DNA of 64,000 nt from assembly GCA_033762715.1 (NCBI GenBank), contig JANRLL010000006.1, forward strand, positions 32,915 through 96,914, read 5' to 3'. A program made the position numbers and the translations under genes. Under the pieces are notes generated by a model, which made no database searches, was not told the DNA's origin, and saw only the letters and a list, made by a program, of their open reading frames with translations. The stretch comes from JANRLL01 sp033762715 (GTDB taxonomy: Bacteria > Pseudomonadota > Alphaproteobacteria > Rickettsiales > SXRF01). Numbering within the stretch: the first letter of the stretch is position 1; each line of letters opens with the position of its first letter. Below are positions 44,539-54,086 of the stretch, piece by piece.

Positions 44539-45208
44539 GGGCCACGGCTCCATCGGCTGTTTCTACCAAGCGATTCATCGCATTTTCTATCTGCATCCGC
44601 GTCTCTTCTTGTGAAGCATCGGTACTATCAGGCGGGACCATGATAGGCGCTCCTACATAAAATTCAATCTTTCCGAAGGGTAAGGCCAACATAAATTGGT
44701 CCCAGCTGCGAAAACGCTTGTGCCGAGAGCTGCTAAATGTCACCGGTATGATTGGTTTTTTTGCCAATCGCGCGACCACCACCACGCCTTTGCTGGCCTG
44801 ATAGGCCGGACCACGCGGCCCATCCGGGGTAATGCTGACATTATGGCCCTCTTTCAGAGCTATTAACGTGTCACGCATAGCCTGACGTCCGCCGCGGCTC
44901 GTTGAGCCGTGAATGGTTCTTAGCCGAAGATGATGATTCACCCGTGAAATAAGTAGCCCGTCACGATGCAAAGAAATGATCACATGCATTGGGCGGTTAG
45001 GCGGGCAAAACAGTGGCAACATCATCATACGACCATGCCAAAAAGCAAAAATGCTATTATGTTCGCCGCGCATATAAGGTGCTGCCAACGGATCAATATG
45101 GCTGCGTTTGCGGCTGGTCAAAAACACCAGGCGAATATACCAGGCAAGCACCTGACTAAGCAGCGCCTGAGTCGTAGGATGTTTGAGCGTCTTTTTCAGC
45201 AGCGACAT
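44531..45208 (-). CDS. DUF374 lysophospholipid acyltransferase-like protein
   Basis: A 225-residue protein of the DUF374 family, related to glycerophospholipid acyltransferases. It has one N-terminal hydrophobic segment, IFAFWHGRMMML (family position of the catalytic His), the basic SRGGRQAMRDTLIALKEGHNVSITPDGPRGPAYQASKGVVVVA stretch split across the active site, and a short C-terminal helix. The exact substrate is unknown, but its place between msbA and waaA suggests envelope lipid work. It starts in the TAATG overlap with msbA. Confidence 0.88.
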   Translation of the reverse strand: MSLLKKTLKHPTTQALLSQVLAWYIRLVFLTSRKRSHIDPLAAPYMRGEHNSIFAFWHGRMMMLPLFCPPNRPMHVIISLHRDGLLISRVNHHLRLRTIHGSTSRGGRQAMRDTLIALKEGHNVSITPDGPRGPAYQASKGVVVVARLAKKPIIPVTFSSSRHKRFRSWDQFMLALPFGKIEFYVGAPIMVPPDSTDASQEETRMQIENAMNRLVETADGAVAHG

Positions 45209-46956
45209 TATTCCGACAAACTGCTTTGCGCATAGAGCTGATAATATTTGCCCTGTTGCGACATGAGAGATTGATGGGTGCCGCTTTCTACGACGCGGCC
45301 TTTGGCGATGACATAGATCACATCGGCTTTAACAATGGTGCTGAGACGATGCGCAATCACGAGTGTGGTGCGGTCTTTCATCAGCTGCCCCAATGCTTCT
45401 TGAATGGCGCGTTCCGACTCGTTATCCAGCGAGGAAGTCGCTTCATCCAGCAGTAAAATCGGCGCATTTTTCAGCATGGCGCGCGCAATGGCAATACGTT
45501 GGCGTTGGCCACCGGACAGGCGCATCCCGTGCGAGCCGATCATGGTGTCATAGCCTTGCGGCAGAAGTTCAATGAATTCATGCGCAGCGGCGTTTTTCGC
45601 AGCCAAGATAATATCCTCATCTGAGGCATTATCGCGACCATAGGCAATATTGGCGCGCACCGTGTCATCAAACAGCATCGATTCTTGCGGCACAAACGCC
45701 ATCGCATCGCGCAGGCTTTTAAGCGTCACGTTGCGAATATCCTGCCCATCAATGGAAATCGAACCGCTATTAGCGTCATAATAGCGCAGCAACAAACTCA
45801 TCAGTGTGGATTTGCCACCGCCTGACAGCCCAACCAGTGCAACCGTTTTTCCGGCTGGCACTTCCAGATCGACGCCAAAGACACCTTGCGAATCAGTGTG
45901 GTATTGGAAATGCACATTGTCAAAGTGCACATGGCCCTTATCAACCACCAGCGCTTTAGTGCCGGGTTTATCGATAATACGTGGTGGTGAATCGAGCACC
46001 GTAAACAGACGCGCGGCTGCACTAATACCTTCTTGCAAAGTGGTGTTGAGGCCCGAGAGTGAACGCACTGGCTTATAGGCCATTAAAAAGGCGGTGATGA
46101 AGGAGAAAAACGCACCAGGGGTGGTCTCACCGTCCAGCACTTGCAGACCGCCATACCAAATGACGCTTGCGATCGAAAGACCGCTCAAGATTTCCATAAT
46201 CGGCGCACCGGCGGCTTGGATGCGCAGCGATTTATAATAAAGCCCGAAAAGCTTTTCGATCATGTTCTTCGCGCGGTTGGCTTCGTAGCTTTCGCGGTTA
46301 TAGGATTTGACGATTTTGACGGCTTTGAATACCTCATCGAGCGTAGCGGAAAATTCGCCCAGTTGATTTTGCGTGGAATCCGACACGCGGCGCATGCGCT
46401 TGCCCAGGCGGATAATCGGATAGATCGCAATCGGGAAGGCAACAAAGGCAATGGCCGCTAATTCCATGTTTTGGTAGATCATCACCCCCACCAGAAACAG
46501 CATGCTGAGCGACTCTTTAGCAATGGCGGTCAGTACGTTTGAAAAAGCATTGCGCAGTAAATTCACATCGTTGGTAAAACGCGAAATCAATTTGCCCGAT
46601 GCCTCGCTTTGGAACATGCCGACATCGCTTTTCATCACATGCTCGAACAGGCGAATCTGCATATCGGCTACTACGCGCGTGCCGACATAGCGCATATTAA
46701 GCGTATTGCCGTAGTTGGCGGCTGCACCGGCCAGTGACGTTGCAAATACCGCAAGCGGTATGATGAGCAACATGGTGCGGTCTTTAGCGATAAAAATTTG
46801 ATCAAGGACCGGTTGAATCAACCAGGCATTGGTTGCGGTGGTGGCTGCTACCACAATCATGCACAGAATTGCAATAATCAGCGAGCGGCGATAAGGCGCA
46901 ATATGTTCGCGGAAAAGGCGTTTGATAACAGTGAAGCTGGAATAGGTTGTACTCAT
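45208..46956 (-). CDS. MsbA-type lipid A/lipid flippase ABC transporter
   Basis: A 582-residue half-transporter with six membrane helices fused to an ATPase domain. Nucleotide-domain motifs are Walker A VGLSGGGKST, Q loop FVPQESMLFDD, signature RLSGGQRQRIAIARAM, Walker B ILLLDEATSSLD, and the switch His in VIAHRLSTI. Its cluster with waaA, lpxK and lpxL-type genes argues for lipid A export as MsbA, although related multidrug exporters look similar. ATG 46956 overlaps the pmbA stop. Confidence 0.9.
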   Translation of the reverse strand: MSTTYSSFTVIKRLFREHIAPYRRSLIIAILCMIVVAATTATNAWLIQPVLDQIFIAKDRTMLLIIPLAVFATSLAGAAANYGNTLNMRYVGTRVVADMQIRLFEHVMKSDVGMFQSEASGKLISRFTNDVNLLRNAFSNVLTAIAKESLSMLFLVGVMIYQNMELAAIAFVAFPIAIYPIIRLGKRMRRVSDSTQNQLGEFSATLDEVFKAVKIVKSYNRESYEANRAKNMIEKLFGLYYKSLRIQAAGAPIMEILSGLSIASVIWYGGLQVLDGETTPGAFFSFITAFLMAYKPVRSLSGLNTTLQEGISAAARLFTVLDSPPRIIDKPGTKALVVDKGHVHFDNVHFQYHTDSQGVFGVDLEVPAGKTVALVGLSGGGKSTLMSLLLRYYDANSGSISIDGQDIRNVTLKSLRDAMAFVPQESMLFDDTVRANIAYGRDNASDEDIILAAKNAAAHEFIELLPQGYDTMIGSHGMRLSGGQRQRIAIARAMLKNAPILLLDEATSSLDNESERAIQEALGQLMKDRTTLVIAHRLSTIVKADVIYVIAKGRVVESGTHQSLMSQQGKYYQLYAQSSLSE

Positions 46957-48296
46957 GTGCCGGCTATAGTCATGGATTCAATACAAACGGTAGGCGCATT
47001 GGTTGCATAACGGAAAACCAAATCATTCGCTACTACCAGATGGGAAAACATTGCTTTTAAATGTCCAGCAATGGTGATCTCGGAGACCGGATAGGCGAGT
47101 TCGCCGTTTTCAATCCAAAAGCCGCTGACGCCTTGGCTGTAATCACCCGTGACGGAATTAATGCCCATACCAAAGGTTTCGGTGACATAAAGCCCCGTGC
47201 CTACCGAGCGAATCAGCTCGTCTGGGCTGATGCTGCCGTTTTCCATATAGAGATTGGTGGTAGAAGGTGAGGGTGGAGAAGCCAAACCGCGTGAGGCATG
47301 GCCGGTGGTTTTTAATCCGAGCTTATTGCCTGTGCGAATATCAAGCAGCCAGCTTTTGAGCTCACCGTGCTCCACCAGCGTGTGTTTGTGATTGGCCACA
47401 CCCTCGGCATCGAAGGGCCGCGAACCTAGGCCTCGAACACGGTGCGGGTCATCGATAATGGTGACTTGGTTGGAGAAAATCGCCTTGCCCATATCGTCTT
47501 TTAAAAAGCTGGAGCCACGCGCGATGGCGCTGCCGGAAATAGCGCCGGCAAACACCGAAAGCAGCTGACGGCTTACGCGCGGGTCAAAAATAATCGGCTG
47601 TTGGCTACTGGGAATTTTTCTAGGGTGCAGGCGTTTTAAGGTGCGTTCGGCGGCTTCTTTGCCGATAGCGCTGCCATTGCCTAAATCGGCTTTATGACGG
47701 GTGGTGCTGTAATCATAGTCGCGCTGCATGTCGACGCCAGTGCCGGCTAATACTGACACGGACAGTGAAAAATGGCTGGCAGGATATAGCTGGTTGAAAC
47801 GCGACGTGCCGTTATCAATCGCTAGATGCACCTTGCTGTTGCTGTAATTAACATCGGCCCCTTCGGAATTGGTAATGCCTTTTACCGCAAGGGCTGCCTC
47901 TTCTGCCTCGGCACATTGTGCGACCATCCATTCGGAAGACGGCTCTTGATTGTCGCATAAATCCAGATCGGCAAATTGGGTGGCGAACTCCTGCTCACTG
48001 GCCAAAGCGCTATCAGGATCGGGCGGGGTGATTTTGGCCATAGCCACACAACGTTCGGCCAGTTCCTGCAAGGCATCCTTACTAAAATCAGTAGATGATA
48101 CAATGGCTTGGCTTTTTCCACACCAACCACGCAGGCCAATGGCCTCATTTTCGGATCGCTCCAGCCCTTCTGGCTTGCCCATGCGCCGTGAACAGCTGAT
48201 GTCGGTGGTTTCAAACATCACCGCATCGGCCGCATCGGCTCCAAAGCTGCGCGTTTTATCCAGCAACCAATCCAGGAGATCAAGATTTGATGTCAT
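46953..48296 (-). CDS. pmbA: TldE/PmbA-family metalloprotease subunit
   Basis: A 447-residue member of the TldD/PmbA family; TldD-TldE heterodimers process small peptides such as microcin B17 and the CcdA antitoxin. Recognisable are the N-terminal domain with SRRMGKPEGLERSENEAIGLRGWCG, the central FDPRVSRQLLSVFAGAISGSAIARGSSFL, and the C-terminal GINSVTGDYSQGVSGFWIENGELAYPVSEITIAG. It lacks the HExxxH motif, as expected for PmbA. No tldD is in the window. It leads the msbA-waaA-lpxK transcript, a frequent arrangement in this class. Confidence 0.92.
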   Translation of the reverse strand: MTSNLDLLDWLLDKTRSFGADAADAVMFETTDISCSRRMGKPEGLERSENEAIGLRGWCGKSQAIVSSTDFSKDALQELAERCVAMAKITPPDPDSALASEQEFATQFADLDLCDNQEPSSEWMVAQCAEAEEAALAVKGITNSEGADVNYSNSKVHLAIDNGTSRFNQLYPASHFSLSVSVLAGTGVDMQRDYDYSTTRHKADLGNGSAIGKEAAERTLKRLHPRKIPSSQQPIIFDPRVSRQLLSVFAGAISGSAIARGSSFLKDDMGKAIFSNQVTIIDDPHRVRGLGSRPFDAEGVANHKHTLVEHGELKSWLLDIRTGNKLGLKTTGHASRGLASPPSPSTTNLYMENGSISPDELIRSVGTGLYVTETFGMGINSVTGDYSQGVSGFWIENGELAYPVSEITIAGHLKAMFSHLVVANDLVFRYATNAPTVCIESMTIAGT

Positions 48297-48421
48297 AATT
48301 ACAGAGTCTTAGAGCAAGTTAGCCGCTGACACAACCACAAGGATCGGTTTTTCTTTGGAAATACGGTTGTAAAATTGCCATTTATTGAGTATTAATGATT
48401 CATTAACCATATTAGGGACTT

Positions 48422-48841
48422 ATGACTAATACAGACCCTGCTGCTCCCAACCTATCGAGGCCTAAAGTCCATAGATTGCCCAAATCTGTGGTGGCCCCTG
48501 ACGTTACCTATGCAACCCGCCTATCCAAACAGCGCCGCAAACGCTCTTTTATCTATGCATCTTCGGTTGTTGCGTCGGTAGCGGTGGTGGTGTTGCTCTT
48601 TGACGGATTTACGTCGCTACTATCCCAACAGGTGGCCAGCCGCGGGATTTTGCAGCCGATAGCGGCCATCGCGAGTGATAAGCAAAAATCCATTGTCATT
48701 AATGGTGAATCGCACGGCATTGTCGGACAAATGGCCAAAATGCCCACCGATCAACAAGGCGAAATACGCGGTATCGAAACCATGTCGGAACTCGACAGGG
48801 ACGCGAATCGTGAATTGCTTTCCATTGTCAGTAAATACTAG
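48422..48841 (+). CDS. Small single-pass membrane protein of unknown function
   Basis: A 139-residue protein. A basic, Pro-containing cytoplasmic N-terminus of about 42 residues precedes one membrane helix (about 44-64, FIYASSVVASVAVVVLLFD), followed by a periplasmic-type region of about 75 residues. I recognise no family. AGGGAC lies before ATG 48422. It is 6 bp upstream of the TAXI-type protein gene on the same strand and so is probably co-translated and may work with it. Confidence 0.7.
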   Translation: MTNTDPAAPNLSRPKVHRLPKSVVAPDVTYATRLSKQRRKRSFIYASSVVASVAVVVLLFDGFTSLLSQQVASRGILQPIAAIASDKQKSIVINGESHGIVGQMAKMPTDQQGEIRGIETMSELDRDANRELLSIVSKY

Positions 48842-48847
48842 GGCGCA

Positions 48848-49879
48848 ATGAAAGCACGTCGTTTTTACATCATCCCCTCTTTGCTGTTTGTCCTCGTTCT
48901 GGCGCAAGGAGCCTGGGCAAAAACTGCCGATGAGCCGCTGGGCATTGTCACTGGCCCTAAAACCGGAACCTATTATGCGTTCGGAAAAGACATCGCGCGC
49001 ATGGCGGCGAAATCGAATTTTAAAATCGAGATCAAATCATCCGAAGGTTCGACAGAAAATATCCGCCGTTTGAATAGTTCCGAAAATGCCGGACTCGGTA
49101 TTGTGCAATCCGATGTGCTTGGGTTCTTGAGCCGTTCGAAAAATCCGGATTCTGTGCGCATGGCGGGTAACCTGCGTATGGTGTTTCCGTTCTATCATGA
49201 AGAAGTGCATATTTTCGGCCGTAAATCGATCAAGAATTTTGCCGATCTGCAAGGTTTGAAAGTGGCGGTAGGTGAAGAAGGTAGCGGCAATTTGCTAACG
49301 GCCATCAACTTGTTTTCGATGATGAACGTAACCCCAAGTGACACCATTAAAATATCGCCGGAAAAAGGTTTGGTTGCGGTATTAAAAGGCGAATTAGATG
49401 CGGTGATTTTCGTGGCGGGAAAACCGGTGCGCCTGTTTAAAAACTTGGAAGATTTTGGCCTGCCTGAAAATAAACGCTATGCAGCGATGCTGGAAGATAC
49501 GCATTTTATTCCGCTCGATGATCCCAAAATTTTGGAAGAATATAAGCCAGCCGATTTGACCCATGATGATTATAGCTTCATCGGTAGTCCGGTGCCCACA
49601 GTGTCGGTCCAGGCGATATTAGTGTCCTATGATTTTTCAAAAAACGATGAAAAAGCGCGCTGTGAAAAAATTGGCAAACTTGCCGATATTATCCGCAATA
49701 ATTTTTCTGAGTTGAAAGAAAGCGGCCATATGAAATGGAAAGAGGTAAACCTCAACGCTAAGGCTGGTGGCTGGAAACGCGATAATTGCGCCTGGCAGGA
49801 AAAGCCCGAGCCCACGCCTAAAAAAAAACTAAACACTGAAGAGTTTCTAAATTTACCGATTGGCATGCGCGGCAGCTAA
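48848..49879 (+). CDS. TAXI-family TRAP solute-binding protein
   Basis: A 343-residue periplasmic binding protein with a signal peptide ending near residue 24 (AWA). The TAXI family core is clear: GIVTGPKTGTYYAFGKDIARMA, SEGSTENIRRLNS, LGIVQSDVLGFL, VAVGEEGSGNLLTA and a C-terminal lobe. The C-terminus carries a Lys/Pro-rich extension with two cysteines upstream. Normally it feeds a fused DctQM permease, but none is nearby, so the ligand and partner are unknown; glutamate or other carboxylates are typical for the family. Confidence 0.88.
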   Translation: MKARRFYIIPSLLFVLVLAQGAWAKTADEPLGIVTGPKTGTYYAFGKDIARMAAKSNFKIEIKSSEGSTENIRRLNSSENAGLGIVQSDVLGFLSRSKNPDSVRMAGNLRMVFPFYHEEVHIFGRKSIKNFADLQGLKVAVGEEGSGNLLTAINLFSMMNVTPSDTIKISPEKGLVAVLKGELDAVIFVAGKPVRLFKNLEDFGLPENKRYAAMLEDTHFIPLDDPKILEEYKPADLTHDDYSFIGSPVPTVSVQAILVSYDFSKNDEKARCEKIGKLADIIRNNFSELKESGHMKWKEVNLNAKAGGWKRDNCAWQEKPEPTPKKKLNTEEFLNLPIGMRGS

Positions 49880-49887
49880 GTCGCAAC

Positions 49888-50952
49888 TTAAAATAAATGC
49901 CCGGCCTTTTTTTCTTTGGTTTGTAAGTAATGATGATTATGCGCGGTGGCCTCGGTCACCAGGGGAATACGCTCAACAACTTTGATGCCTGCTTGTTCCA
50001 GCATGGCTAGTTTTTCCGGATTATTGGTCAGCAGTTTCACCTGAGTGATGCCAAGCTTTTTAAGCAGTGCGGCGGCAATGGAAAAATCGCGCTCATCTTC
50101 TTCAAAGCCCAATAAGCGATTGGCGTCATAGGTATCGATGCCTTTTTCCTGGAGCGCATAGGCACGGATTTTATTGGTGATACCAATATTGCGACCCTCT
50201 TGATGTAGATAGAGCAATACGCCCGAACCAGCCTTGGCGATTTCGGCGAGTGCCTGTTGCAGCTGACCTCCACAATCGCAGCGTAGGCTTCCTAATATAT
50301 CGCCAGTAACGCAGGAAGAATGCACGCGCACTAACGGCGTATCGGTCGGTGTGCCGATAATCAGCGCTAAATGAACCACATTGCTGTGACGCAAACGGAA
50401 GCTGGTGATACGCGTTTGCTCAGCAATGGTAAGAGGCAATGCGGCCGAGGCGGTTTGCACTACATCGATCACCGGATGCGTCAATGCGTGCTGCAAATCC
50501 TGGAGCGAAATGCGCTGCCAATCAGCAGGAATAGTAATAGCGCTGCCGGTGACCAGTGCCGGCAATACGGAAGCTTGTTTGGCCAGCTGCAAGGCCTGTT
50601 GTGCGGGCGCGCTTGCTGCCGTCACCGATAAATCAGGAAGCGTGATAACGCCTGCCAAAGGATCGGCTAGATGCTGTAATTGCGCTAAGGATAAGCCGAT
50701 GGCATCAATCGCAATCGGCGCGTGATGCTGTGCGGCAAGGCCCAGCGATTTCGCTCGTGCTGTGGTTAGAATCAGCGCCGGTGACGTAACGGATGTGCGA
50801 AATGCCTGCCACTGTGCTTCGCTTAGAAACTCGGTCGGATAATAAAGCGTTGCTTGGCCGTTATGCTCTACGGCAATACCCATCTGGCGGCGCAGCTCAT
50901 CGCTGGCGCGCTCAAAAGCGAGGTAGGGGTCGGACGATAGCATGTCGTTCAT
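49888..50952 (-). CDS. ribA: GTP cyclohydrolase II, long form
   Basis: Opens GTP to start riboflavin synthesis. The catalytic domain fills the C-terminal half: VHSSCVTGDILGSLRCDCGGQL supplies the three zinc cysteines, then YLHQEGRNIGITNKIRAYALQEKG, DTYDANRLLGF and LLTNNPEKL. The N-terminal 150 residues are an Ala/Leu-rich domain without RibB catalytic motifs; a similar extension occurs in other alphaproteobacterial RibA proteins. Length 354 from ATG 50952; ATG 50943 is an alternative. No other riboflavin gene or FMN riboswitch is seen. Confidence 0.92.
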   Translation of the reverse strand: MNDMLSSDPYLAFERASDELRRQMGIAVEHNGQATLYYPTEFLSEAQWQAFRTSVTSPALILTTARAKSLGLAAQHHAPIAIDAIGLSLAQLQHLADPLAGVITLPDLSVTAASAPAQQALQLAKQASVLPALVTGSAITIPADWQRISLQDLQHALTHPVIDVVQTASAALPLTIAEQTRITSFRLRHSNVVHLALIIGTPTDTPLVRVHSSCVTGDILGSLRCDCGGQLQQALAEIAKAGSGVLLYLHQEGRNIGITNKIRAYALQEKGIDTYDANRLLGFEEDERDFSIAAALLKKLGITQVKLLTNNPEKLAMLEQAGIKVVERIPLVTEATAHNHHYLQTKEKKAGHLF

Positions 50953-51030
50953 AAATCAAATGTCGTCGGTACAGCTTGCGAAATTGCCCCATCCATACTA
51001 CAGCTATCCTAGGAAAATAAAGGATTTTTT

Positions 51031-51600
51031 ATGATTCTTATTCTAAGCGATGATAGCCATTTCACCGGCGTGCTGTGTGAACAGATCGAGTTGGAATTAA
51101 AGAAAGACTGCCAGGTGCTGGCCAATTTTTCCGATATAAAATCGCAGGTTACCCATAAAATTGATATTGTAGTCACCACCCTTGCCGATACCGCTTCGCT
51201 GCCGGAGCCGCGCTACCTGTTAAACCCGGCGTATAAGCCGTTTTCAGTGCAAAAAATCATCAGCGATATCAGGAATATATTGGCCGATAGCTCAAAAGAA
51301 GTGCTGACAATTGGTGATTTGAGCTTTTCTCCTTTGCAAAAACAGCTGACATCGGCGCATTCCAATGCTATCAGCCTGCTTCCGGATAAAGAGGCGCAGC
51401 TGCTCGTGCTGCTCTATGAAGCAGGAAAGCAGGGGGTGGATAAGGAGTTGCTGCTTAAAAAAATTTGGGGCATTGAAGCGGCCCTCGACACCCATACGCT
51501 GGAGACGCATATTTCACGGTTACGCACAAAATTGCGTGAACTCGAAAGCAAAGTCGGAATTGAAGCGACAGCAAATGGATACGCATTAACAGGATTATGA
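51031..51600 (+). CDS. Winged-helix protein with degenerate receiver-like N-terminus
   Basis: A 189-residue protein. The N-terminal half (MILILSDDSHFTGVLCEQIE, then DIVVTTLADT and KPFSVQKIISDIR) looks like a shortened receiver domain that keeps the KPF turn but lacks a clear phosphoacceptor aspartate. The C-terminal half is an OmpR-type winged helix (LLPDKEAQLLVLLYEAG, LETHISRLRTKLREL, ANGYALTGL). It probably binds DNA without classical phosphorylation. AAGGA precedes ATG 51031, and its stop overlaps the rlmN start (ATGA). There is no kinase nearby. Confidence 0.8.
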   Translation: MILILSDDSHFTGVLCEQIELELKKDCQVLANFSDIKSQVTHKIDIVVTTLADTASLPEPRYLLNPAYKPFSVQKIISDIRNILADSSKEVLTIGDLSFSPLQKQLTSAHSNAISLLPDKEAQLLVLLYEAGKQGVDKELLLKKIWGIEAALDTHTLETHISRLRTKLRELESKVGIEATANGYALTGL

Positions 51601-52685
51601 CAACGAAAACACATATGATTGGGCTGTCGCGCGAAGAGCTGATTGAAACGCTCGCGGCTATTGGCATGCCCGCCTTTCGTGCCAAACAAATCTGGCATTG
51701 GATCTATGTCAAAGGCGCGACCGATTTTTCCGCTATGTCGACCATCGCCAAAGACCAGCAAAAATTACTTGCTGAACATTTTTCGCTGGAGCGTCCGGGT
51801 CTTGCTAAAGACCTGGTGTCGTTTGACGGCACGCGCAAATGGTTGCTGGAATTTGACGATAAAAACAAAGTGGAAAGCGTGTTCATTCCCGAAGAGGATC
51901 GCGGGGCGCTGTGCGTATCGTCGCAAGTTGGCTGCACGCTGAGCTGCAGCTTTTGCCATACCGGCACCATGAGGCTGGTGCGCAATTTGACCGCCGGGGA
52001 AATTATTGCTCAAGCATTAGTGGCGCGTGACGGGCTGAAGGAATGGGATAAAAAACGCACCGATTGCCTGTTCACCAATATCGTAATGATGGGTATGGGT
52101 GAGCCGCTTTATAATTACGAGCAAGTAGCCAAAGCACTTTCCATCATCATGGACGGCGAAGGCATCGCCATCTCCAAACGACGCATCACCTTATCGACTT
52201 CAGGTGTGGTGCCGATGATTAAGCGCTGCGGCGAAGAGCTGGGCGTGAATCTGGCCATCTCGTTACATGCGGTGCGCGATGAATTGCGCGACGAGCTGGT
52301 GCCGCTCAATAAAAAATACCCGATCAAAGAATTGCTCCAGGCCTGCAAAGACTATCCGGCGGCCAATAACGCCCGCCGTATTACCTTTGAATATGTGATG
52401 CTGCACGATGTGAATGATTCCGATGCCGATGCCAAACAATTGGTGCGCCTGCTTAAAGGCATTCATGCCAAAGTGAATTTGATTCCGTGGAATCCGTGGC
52501 CAGGTGCAAAATACGAAACCTCAAAACCGCAACGTATCAAAGCTTTTGCCAATATTATCAATGATGCTGGCTATTCCTCGCCGATTCGCGCCACCCGTGG
52601 TCAGGATATTTTTGCCGCTTGCGGCCAGCTCAAATCCGATTCCGAACGCAAAAAAGGTGAAAAAATCTGGTTGGGTAACAGCTAA
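51597..52685 (+). CDS. rlmN: Dual-specificity 23S rRNA/tRNA adenine-C2 methyltransferase
   Basis: Radical SAM enzyme of 362 residues that methylates C2 of A2503 in 23S rRNA and A37 in some tRNAs. The iron-sulfur motif CTLSCSFCHTG is intact. FRAKQIWHWIYVKG near the N-terminus, NIVMMGMGEPLYNY, RRITLSTSGVVPMI and the C-terminal SSPIRATRGQDIFAACGQL with the methyl-carrying Cys are all present. It is translationally coupled to the receiver-like winged-helix gene. Confidence 0.96.
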   Translation: MTTKTHMIGLSREELIETLAAIGMPAFRAKQIWHWIYVKGATDFSAMSTIAKDQQKLLAEHFSLERPGLAKDLVSFDGTRKWLLEFDDKNKVESVFIPEEDRGALCVSSQVGCTLSCSFCHTGTMRLVRNLTAGEIIAQALVARDGLKEWDKKRTDCLFTNIVMMGMGEPLYNYEQVAKALSIIMDGEGIAISKRRITLSTSGVVPMIKRCGEELGVNLAISLHAVRDELRDELVPLNKKYPIKELLQACKDYPAANNARRITFEYVMLHDVNDSDADAKQLVRLLKGIHAKVNLIPWNPWPGAKYETSKPQRIKAFANIINDAGYSSPIRATRGQDIFAACGQLKSDSERKKGEKIWLGNS

Positions 52686-52712
52686 TGACGCATTTTCCAA
52701 GGTGAGGGTTGC

Positions 52713-53969
52713 ATGAAAAAAGTCGTGATCGCCGGCATGGTTGGAAACGGGCTAGAGTGGTATGATTATGCGCTCTATGGCCAGGTAGCATGGCTGCTCG
52801 CGCAACTCTTTTTTCCTAAAGGCGATCCGGTTGCCAATTTGCTGGCGACTTTTGCCGTGTTTGCCGCTGGCTTTTTAGTGCGGCCTTTAGGCGCCGTATT
52901 TTTCGGCTGGTTGGGTGATCGTTACGGGCGCCGCCGTGCGATGGTGGCTGCGATTCTGATGATGGCCATTCCCACCGGCTGTATCGGCATTCTGCCCACC
53001 TATGACGAAATCGGCATACTAGCGCCGATTATGCTCACCGTGATTCGCCTGCTGCAAGGCCTGTCACTCGGCGGGGAATTTTCCGGCTCCATTACCTATA
53101 TCGTCGAACACGCACCGGCGCATCGCCGTGGTCTTGCTGGCTCGGCATCGCTGGTGAGTCTCATGCTTGGCTTTGTTTTGGGGCTTTTGGTGGTGCGCGG
53201 TCTGATTGGCATTATCGGACAGGAAGAATTCGTAAGCTGGGGTTGGCGCTTGCCGTTTATCTTGGGTATCGTCATTGGCTTGGTGGGTTTTTATATCCGC
53301 AATCACTGCGAAGAAAGTCCAATTTACGAGCAGGCGCGCAAAGAAGAAACCATTTCACTAACGCCGGTTCGCCAGGCCTTTCGTGATCACCCCTGGGAAA
53401 TGCTGCAAGGCTTTGGCGCCTATATGACCGTGACCATGCCCTTCTATTTGACAGCGATTTATTTCATCAGCTTCACCCAAACCCATTTAGGCATTGCCAG
53501 TCACTTAGCGATGAATATGAGCATCATCAATATGCTTGCGATGGCGTGCTTCGTGCCCATATCGGCGTGGCTGTCCGATCGCATCGGCCGCAAACCGGTG
53601 ATGATGACGGCCTGTGTGGCGGTGATGCTTGCGATCCATCCGATCTTTGCCACCTTCCAGCCTGGCCAAGATGTGATGATCGTTGGGCTGGCGCAATTTA
53701 CCTTGGCCGTATTGCTCGGGCTGTATATGGGCCCTATTGCGGCGTTGTTGGTGGAGCTATTTCCGACCAGCGTGCGCTTCTCCGGCATGGCGATCGCCTA
53801 TAATTTAAGCGCCGCGATTTTTGGCGGTTCAGCGCCTTGGGTGTGCGAGAAGTTAATCGAGCTTACCGGCGCCGATCAATCGATTGCCTGGTACGTCATG
53901 GCCTGCAATGTAGCCTCGCTCACGGCCTTATGGTTTTACAAGGACCGCTATAAAGAGGCGCTACGCTGA
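52713..53969 (+). CDS. MFS transporter, metabolite:H+ symporter (MHS) family
   Basis: A 418-residue protein with 12 membrane helices. The opening GNGLEWYDYALYG, the loop 2-3 signature GWLGDRYGRRRAM, the GLSLGGEFSGS motif and the SDRIGRKPVM repeat in the second half identify the ProP/KgtP-like MHS group, which imports osmolytes or carboxylates with protons. The substrate cannot be told. AAGGTGAGGG precedes ATG 52713. It follows rlmN by 27 bp and is the last gene before tRNA-Tyr. Confidence 0.9.
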   Translation: MKKVVIAGMVGNGLEWYDYALYGQVAWLLAQLFFPKGDPVANLLATFAVFAAGFLVRPLGAVFFGWLGDRYGRRRAMVAAILMMAIPTGCIGILPTYDEIGILAPIMLTVIRLLQGLSLGGEFSGSITYIVEHAPAHRRGLAGSASLVSLMLGFVLGLLVVRGLIGIIGQEEFVSWGWRLPFILGIVIGLVGFYIRNHCEESPIYEQARKEETISLTPVRQAFRDHPWEMLQGFGAYMTVTMPFYLTAIYFISFTQTHLGIASHLAMNMSIINMLAMACFVPISAWLSDRIGRKPVMMTACVAVMLAIHPIFATFQPGQDVMIVGLAQFTLAVLLGLYMGPIAALLVELFPTSVRFSGMAIAYNLSAAIFGGSAPWVCEKLIELTGADQSIAWYVMACNVASLTALWFYKDRYKEALR

Positions 53970-54027
53970 AAAGTCCCTATAATTCAGCCTACTAATGCAT
54001 CGCACCGCGCGATTGCCCATACAATAG

Positions 54028-54056
54028 TTGACTTTAGAGCCATAGGCCTATATCTC
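54028..54056 (+). promoter_or_regulatory. Possible promoter of tRNA-Tyr
   Basis: TTGACT at 54028-54033 and a weak TATCTC at 54051-54056 are separated by 17 bp, about 30 bp before the tRNA. The -35 is good and the -10 poor. Confidence 0.35.
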
Positions 54057-54086
54057 AGGCAGCCTACTTTACAAATTCGCTCCTGT

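Noticed and set aside
49888..51030. FMN riboswitch upstream of ribA
   Set aside because: The 78-bp gap before the gene is too short and shows none of the conserved FMN-aptamer blocks.
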